This document shows positions 6,535 to 9,921 of a stretch of 9,921 bases of DNA, in pieces (positions within the stretch are counted from its first letter, which is position 1; each line of letters begins with the position of its first letter). The notes beneath the pieces were generated by a model. The model was given only the letters and a program-made list of their open reading frames with translations. It did no database searches and was not told the DNA's origin. The stretch is taken from assembly GCA_004524385.1 (NCBI GenBank), contig SDNM01000032.1:1-9921 (forward strand). The letters run 5' to 3'. This DNA is from Promethearchaeota archaeon. GTDB taxonomy: Archaea > Asgardarchaeota > Lokiarchaeia > Sigyniarchaeales > SOKP01. The position numbers and the translations under genes are program-made.

Positions 6535-8409
6535 ATGAAAAATATTAACGATTTCCAAGATATAAACAAGGTTTTCGAATTATTTGAGAAGAGCGTCTAT
6601 TCGAAAAATAACCAAATGGTAAGAGAAATCTTGGAATCTGTTAGTATTATGGAGGAACTCTTTTTAGATAATTATTTTAAGAAAAAGAAAGAGGGTGTCT
6701 ATTATACGGATACAAAACTTTCAGATTTTATATTCACTCAAGCATTATTACTTTTTCTTAATCATAAAATTAATCCAATTGAGATTAATAAGATTGAAGA
6801 TATTCTGGAACTCACATTGGAACAGAAAAAAGAAGTGATAAATATTCTTTTAAATTCTTCGGTTTTTGATCCCGCTTGTGGGTCTGGTGTTTTCCTTTTA
6901 AGTGCTGCTTCTAATCTCTTTAAACTAATTAAAAATTTGGATCCGCAGCTAGATCCCTTTAAAATAAAAATGTTATTAATCCAAAATCTTTTTGGGCATG
7001 ATATTAATGAATTTGCTTTAAAGCTCTGTATATTAAAGCTTAGTAATTGGTATCTCAATTCAGGGAAAACAGATTTTTCCCAAATTTATTCTATTCTAAA
7101 ATCGAATATAGAATTAAAAAACAGTTTAAAAACGATTAAATCCTCAAAATATGATATTATCATTGGAAATCCTCCTTACGGAAATATATTAACCAAGGAA
7201 GAGAAAGATTTTTTAAAAAATGAAAAAATCTTTTATAATGATATTTACTGCGCCTTTTTAATAAAAGCTCTTGACTGGAGCAAAGGCATTATAGGATTAT
7301 TAGTACCCAAAAGCTTTCTCCTTAGACAAGGATATATCGAGTTTAGAAATCAGCTCTTCTCAAATGCTAGTATATTGAAAATCTTCGATATTGGGTCAAA
7401 ACAATTTAAGAAAGCAACAAATGAAGTACAAATAATTATTTATAAACGAAATCATGAGGAAAAAGAAAGAAGCTTAGAAATCTATGATTATCCCGATAAA
7501 GCTATCATCAATTATTCCAACCAACAAGTAGATTTATTAAAAATATGTCTCAATCCTCATTGTCCGCTATGTTCAAAATCTAAAAAAATTTATGTATATA
7601 CTTATGAAAAAGAATGTCCTTACTGTAAAGCAGAAACTGTTAAGTTAAACAGAATAAGAATAAAAACCCCCGAAAAAATTAATGAGATTATAAAAGGAAT
7701 TGAGATTCAAGGAGATCTTAATTATTTGAATATAAATGATTTCCCTAAAATGATACGCGGGGAGGAGGATATCGGCCTAAGGCATATCAAAAAAAATCTT
7801 AGGGACGATATGAAAGGGACCTGCGCCTTTGTCAATGCAAAAGATGACTTCCATTATTATTACATAGATAAAAATAAATCCTTTATCATCGAAGATATTA
7901 ATGAAAATGTTTTGAAAGGCAGTGAGTATGAATATTATAAGAGTCCTAAACTCCTAATTAAACATAATAATATAATCCCAGAAGCAATTTATACCGAAGA
8001 TAAAATTTGCTTTACTTCGTCTATATATTCGCTACTTCACGATGATATTGGGGAATTAAAATATTTGTGCGGTTATATTAATTCGATTTTAAATCAATTT
8101 TATTGTACTTATGGAATAAATAATCAGAAAGGCACTACTATAAATTTAAATCAATATATGATTAGACATCTTCCTATCCTAAAACCTAATGAGGATATTA
8201 AAGCTGAAATTATTAAGAAAGTAGATAAAATTATTAACTATTTAGAACTAAACAAAGGATTAGCAGATGAAAATGTTTATAGACCATTAAGGAAGATTGA
8301 TTATATAATATTTTCTCTCTATGGACTTGATGATGAAACCCGTGAATTAATTATATCAAATATTAAAAATCAGATAAATTATTTTAAAAAAATATATACT
8401 AGGTATTAG
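6535..8409 (+). CDS. N6-adenine DNA methyltransferase, Eco57I/TaqI-like, with zinc-ribbon insertion
   Basis: This 624-residue protein transfers methyl groups from S-adenosylmethionine to adenine in DNA. Motifs appear in gamma-class order: GVYYT (54-58), motif I DPACGSGVF (112-120), GHDIN (154-158), and catalytic motif IV NPPYG (212-216) preceded by YDIIIG. FKKATNEVQIIIYKR (291-305) closes the catalytic fold. Residues 338-364 hold Cys338, 343, 346, 361 and 364, with two CPxC knuckles (CPLC, CPYC), a probable zinc ribbon. Residues 370-550 resemble the TaqI-type target-recognition region, ending GTTINLNQYMIRHLPIL. Only about 50 residues precede GVYYT and no PD-(D/E)xK motif is evident, so a fused nuclease is unlikely. 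No restriction gene lies beside it in the window. It may be an orphan methylase or the modification part of a spread-out system. The family call is firm; the target site is unknown. Confidence 0.93.
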   Translation: MKNINDFQDINKVFELFEKSVYSKNNQMVREILESVSIMEELFLDNYFKKKKEGVYYTDTKLSDFIFTQALLLFLNHKINPIEINKIEDILELTLEQKKEVINILLNSSVFDPACGSGVFLLSAASNLFKLIKNLDPQLDPFKIKMLLIQNLFGHDINEFALKLCILKLSNWYLNSGKTDFSQIYSILKSNIELKNSLKTIKSSKYDIIIGNPPYGNILTKEEKDFLKNEKIFYNDIYCAFLIKALDWSKGIIGLLVPKSFLLRQGYIEFRNQLFSNASILKIFDIGSKQFKKATNEVQIIIYKRNHEEKERSLEIYDYPDKAIINYSNQQVDLLKICLNPHCPLCSKSKKIYVYTYEKECPYCKAETVKLNRIRIKTPEKINEIIKGIEIQGDLNYLNINDFPKMIRGEEDIGLRHIKKNLRDDMKGTCAFVNAKDDFHYYYIDKNKSFIIEDINENVLKGSEYEYYKSPKLLIKHNNIIPEAIYTEDKICFTSSIYSLLHDDIGELKYLCGYINSILNQFYCTYGINNQKGTTINLNQYMIRHLPILKPNEDIKAEIIKKVDKIINYLELNKGLADENVYRPLRKIDYIIFSLYGLDDETRELIISNIKNQINYFKKIYTRY

Positions 8410-8432
8410 AGAATTTGAAATATATTATGTGT

Positions 8433-8858
8433 TTATACCTCATTTGTTTCTTTCCTTAATCTTTTTATTAAAATAGTTAAAATAATATAGAATAAAAATC
8501 CTAAAACCACTCCAATAGAATCTAAAAGAATATCGTAAAAACTAAAATAACGATTTGGTACGAAATATTGATGTACTTCATCTAAAATTGCGTAAATGAT
8601 TGTGACTAAAAGTAAATAAACCGATCTTACTTTACCAGAAAATCCAAAAGCAACTAAAAAAGATAATAATGCATATTCGCAGATATGTAATATATCATTT
8701 ATAGTTATGTCTAATTCTAAAATACGAGGTGGTCCAGGGGGTTCTACAAGGTAAGGGTTGCTTAAAGAAGAAAAATAAAAAATAATTCCCGCAAAAATTA
8801 TTGCAGGAATAATCCTTAAATAATCGTAATAATTCCACTTATGGTCTAAATCTTCCAT
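8433..8858 (-). CDS. VanZ-like membrane protein
   Basis: A 141-residue protein with about four membrane segments (residues 14-31, 56-73, 78-97 and 108-132). It carries the VanZ-family pattern: NDILHICEYALL (54-65), then DEVHQYFVPNR (93-103) followed by two aspartates (109, 113) and SIGVVLG. VanZ of enterococci gives low-level teicoplanin resistance, but most relatives, especially in archaea, have no known job, so antibiotic resistance should not be inferred. It starts 5 nt after the stop of the DUF6125-like gene, and GGAAGAG upstream could serve as a weak ribosome-binding site. The two are therefore probably co-transcribed. Its 3' end faces the methyltransferase gene with a 23-bp gap. Confidence 0.85.
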   Translation of the reverse strand: MEDLDHKWNYYDYLRIIPAIIFAGIIFYFSSLSNPYLVEPPGPPRILELDITINDILHICEYALLSFLVAFGFSGKVRSVYLLLVTIIYAILDEVHQYFVPNRYFSFYDILLDSIGVVLGFLFYIILTILIKRLRKETNEV

Positions 8859-8863
8859 ATTAC

Positions 8864-9361
8864 TTATTTCTCTTCCAATTTAAAATGAAAATCGCATAAA
8901 TCATTCCCCAATCCCATTGATTTATTTCTTTCTAAACTAATTTTAGAGTTAAAATCATGAGCGGCTTCTTTATAGAAAGGAATACACATATTACGGCATA
9001 TTAAGGGAATTTTATCGTGGCGATCAGGGTTTCGATCCATCGTAGATTTATATGGGCATCTATGAATTTCTATTAAAACTTCATTTTCCTCATTTTTTAC
9101 AGTATTGTATTCCCATCCCTCAATAGACCACCTAAAAGTTAGTATTTCAACTAAATCTGTGAGCGTGTTTGTTTCTATTTTCAAATATTTTTTAATCCTA
9201 CGAATAATTATTTTTATTAATTTTTTCCAAACAGCTAAATCAATTTTCAACGCAGTCTCCCAATTTATTTCATTCTCTGTTTCAATCATCCATAATCCAT
9301 CTAACGTGAAAAAATTCCGCTCGAAATAAAATAATTTATCTTTTTGATTTACTTTTTTCAT
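8864..9361 (-). CDS. DUF6125-like protein with conserved Cys/His positions
   Basis: A 165-residue soluble protein. The N-terminal half (FFTLDGLWMIETENEINWETALKID, then helices rich in Lys/Ile, then RWSIEGW at 77-83) resembles the DUF6125 family as I recall it. That family is related in shape to L-2-amino-thiazoline-4-carboxylic acid hydrolase-like proteins; this is from memory, not a search. The second half holds HRCPYK (Cys102), ICRNMC (Cys122, Cys126) and LCDFHF (Cys156, His159), which could bind a metal or iron-sulfur cluster. No catalytic activity is established. It is the first gene of a two-gene unit with the VanZ-like gene. A TATA-like TTTATAGATT lies on the minus strand at about 9401-9410, giving a leader of about 18 nt. 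Confidence 0.75.
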   Translation of the reverse strand: MKKVNQKDKLFYFERNFFTLDGLWMIETENEINWETALKIDLAVWKKLIKIIIRRIKKYLKIETNTLTDLVEILTFRWSIEGWEYNTVKNEENEVLIEIHRCPYKSTMDRNPDRHDKIPLICRNMCIPFYKEAAHDFNSKISLERNKSMGLGNDLCDFHFKLEEK

Positions 9362-9399
9362 TCTAATTTAACTCAAAGTCGTAATGTGAAAAATTCATT

Positions 9400-9410
9400 A
9401 AATCTATAAA
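9400..9410 (-). promoter_or_regulatory. TATA-like box for the DUF6125-VanZ pair
   Basis: On the minus strand TTTATAGATT is centred about 45 nt before the ATG at 9361. With usual archaeal spacing this predicts a transcript start near 9379 and a short leader. Confidence 0.35.
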
Positions 9411-9447
9411 TAATTTGTATTAAAAAAATCTTTAGAAGAGATTTGGG

Positions 9448-9475
9448 GTGAAATAACCACTCTGCACTATTTCAC
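9448..9475. repeat. 8-bp inverted repeat, possible operator
   Basis: GTGAAATA (9448-9455) and TATTTCAC (9468-9475) are perfect inverted copies with a 12-bp spacer, so their centres are 20 bp apart, about two helical turns. That spacing suits a dimeric or tetrameric DNA-binding protein. It lies between the putative terminator of the ribbon-helix-helix gene and the promoter of the DUF6125-VanZ pair. Confidence 0.45.
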
Positions 9476-9499
9476 TATATTATCATCTATTAACCTATA

Positions 9500-9524
9500 T
9501 AAAAAAGAAAAAGAATAAAAAAAA
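9500..9524 (-). terminator. U-tract terminator of the ribbon-helix-helix gene
   Basis: Starting about 9 nt after the stop of the small regulator gene, the minus strand reads T8, then T5, then T6 with few interruptions. Such T-rich tracts are sufficient for archaeal transcription termination. There is no strong hairpin before it. Confidence 0.5.
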
Positions 9525-9532
9525 TAATTTTC

Positions 9533-9694
9533 TCAATCTTGTGGCTTTCGAACGATAGTAGTGAGCTCACTTTTGAGCAAGTCACGTATAGCGACACGGA
9601 TAACTTCCGAACGATTTGGATATACGTTTAAATTAACCAAATCCTCGATTCCACTGAGATAAGCTTCTGGTACATGAACTGTTATTAACTTCAT
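9533..9694 (-). CDS. small ribbon-helix-helix transcription regulator, 53 residues
   Basis: This short gene reads MKLITVHVPEAYLSGIEDL, then NLNVYPNRSEVIRVAIRDLL and a charged tail ending RKPQD. Residues 2-8 form the DNA-contacting beta strand. Residues 9-21 form helix A and the NRSE turn (27-30) opens helix B, the full ribbon-helix-helix fold that binds DNA as a dimer in the CopG/NikR/Arc manner. It lacks the C-terminal metal-binding domain of NikR. It resembles the very short archaeal regulators of the CdrS type (known to control cell-division genes in haloarchaea); an equivalent role here is only a guess. AGGTG about 11 nt before the ATG may be its Shine-Dalgarno. No toxin gene overlaps or adjoins it, so an antitoxin role is less likely. 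Palindromes lie on both sides. Confidence 0.9.
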   Translation of the reverse strand: MKLITVHVPEAYLSGIEDLVNLNVYPNRSEVIRVAIRDLLKSELTTIVRKPQD

Positions 9695-9745
9695 ATCCTG
9701 TTAAACACCTTTTTTTATATTATTGTTTTTTATTTTTATAATTAG

Positions 9746-9763
9746 GATATAAATAAATATATC
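9746..9763. promoter_or_regulatory. inverted repeat upstream of the ribbon-helix-helix gene, possible promoter or autoregulatory site
   Basis: GATATA-AATAAA-TATATC is a perfect inverted repeat with 6-bp arms and a 6-bp spacer, 52-69 nt before the regulator's ATG. It is TATA-like on both strands, so it may combine a core promoter with a site where the regulator binds its own promoter. This is inference from position and symmetry. Confidence 0.35.
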
Positions 9764-9797
9764 AATGTGATATTAGAGTATTATTCATCACCCAATC

Positions 9798-9827
9798 AAA
9801 AATCCTTCCTTGCAAAAATCCCTCCCT
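9798..9827. repeat. two 16-bp-period direct repeats
   Basis: AAAAATCCTTCCTT (9798-9811) and AAAAATCCCTCCCT (9814-9827) are tandem near-copies, and AAAAATCC recurs at 9873-9880. Read on the minus strand they give G-rich blocks each followed by TTTTT, so they may be terminators for a minus-strand gene ending upstream, or regulator sites. Confidence 0.45.
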
Positions 9828-9857
9828 CATGAATTTATAAATCGAAGTAACTTAATA

Positions 9858-9920
9858 TTATTTAACAATTTCAAAAATCCATGGTGTGGCAGAGTCACAC
9901 CCGATTCCTTCCATTTGAGT
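9858..9920 (-). CDS. possible C-terminal end of an unknown minus-strand gene (partial)
   Basis: From the window's right edge one minus-strand frame reads TQMEGIGCDSATPWIFEIVK and stops with TAA at 9858-9860. The composition looks more protein-like than the other frames, and the T-tracts just beyond could end the transcript. Only 20 residues are visible and I recognise no family. A second minus frame (stop at 9827) and a plus-strand ATG at 9881 are also open here, so strand and frame remain uncertain. Confidence 0.3.
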   Translation of the reverse strand, partial: TQMEGIGCDSATPWIFEIVK

Positions 9921-9921
9921 A

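Noticed and set aside
6535..6700. nuclease domain at the N-terminus of the methyltransferase
   Set aside because: Only about 50 residues precede the first methylase motif and no PD-(D/E)xK pattern is visible.
8433..8858. VanZ-like gene as glycopeptide resistance
   Set aside because: Archaea lack the peptidoglycan target, no other van genes are present, and the family is broad and mostly uncharacterised.
9533..9694. ribbon-helix-helix protein as an antitoxin
   Set aside because: No small toxin gene overlaps or follows it; the next gene downstream is a DUF6125-like protein with its own promoter and a T-tract terminator between them.
9881..9910. possible tRNA 5' end (TGGCAGAG)
   Set aside because: The following bases do not form a D-arm and no T-arm or cloverleaf can be completed in the window.
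9881..9921. plus-strand ATG reading MVWQSHTRFLPFE to the window edge
   Set aside because: Only 13 residues are visible, and a more protein-like minus-strand frame overlaps it. A TATA-like AATTTATAAAT at 9832-9842 keeps it possible, but it is too weak to annotate.

Overview
The window looks like chromosomal DNA from an AT-rich archaeon. The ribosomal proteins uS13, uS4 and uS11 have archaeal/eukaryotic-type sequences and lie in the archaeal order. Most starts have no Shine-Dalgarno sequence and instead have a TATA-like box about 22-28 nt upstream, as in leaderless archaeal transcripts. The AT-rich codon use, a long disordered acidic protein with a possible ESCRT-I 'steadiness box'-like tail, and the general gene mix suggest an Asgard (Lokiarchaeia-like) archaeon. 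That placement is inference; no single gene proves it.

Layout. Positions 3-1124 hold the 3' part of an F420-hydrogenase/dehydrogenase beta-subunit (FrhB-like) iron-sulfur flavoprotein. Positions 1229-2649 hold an rps13-rps4-rps11 cluster. The rps11 gene appears to start at a non-standard AUA codon, preceded by the clearest Shine-Dalgarno sequence in the window. The RNA polymerase subunit D gene that usually follows in archaea is absent; an AT-rich gap with a possible terminator lies there instead. Positions 2934-4637 encode a 567-residue, mostly disordered protein with four 20-residue repeats and a C-terminal helical hairpin. It meets the NAD synthetase gene nadE (4642-5400, minus) tail to tail.

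The next part alternates strands. An unknown acidic 141-residue protein (5530-5955, plus) abuts, stop to stop, an unknown basic 163-residue protein (5956-6447, minus). A large DNA adenine methyltransferase with a zinc-ribbon-like insertion follows (6535-8409, plus). A two-gene minus-strand unit then encodes a DUF6125-like cysteine-containing protein and a VanZ-like membrane protein (8433-9361). A 53-residue ribbon-helix-helix regulator lies at 9533-9694 (minus), with palindromes on both sides. The last 60 bases are probably part of another gene, but its strand is unclear.

How the genes relate. Only the ribosomal cluster and the DUF6125/VanZ pair look co-transcribed; the other genes seem to be single units with their own promoters. 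No restriction nuclease, toxin partner, integrase, CRISPR array, tRNA or insertion sequence was found. The best leads are the AUA start of rps11, the possible steadiness-box-like tail of the long disordered protein, the methyltransferase without a nuclease, and the palindromes around the small regulator.
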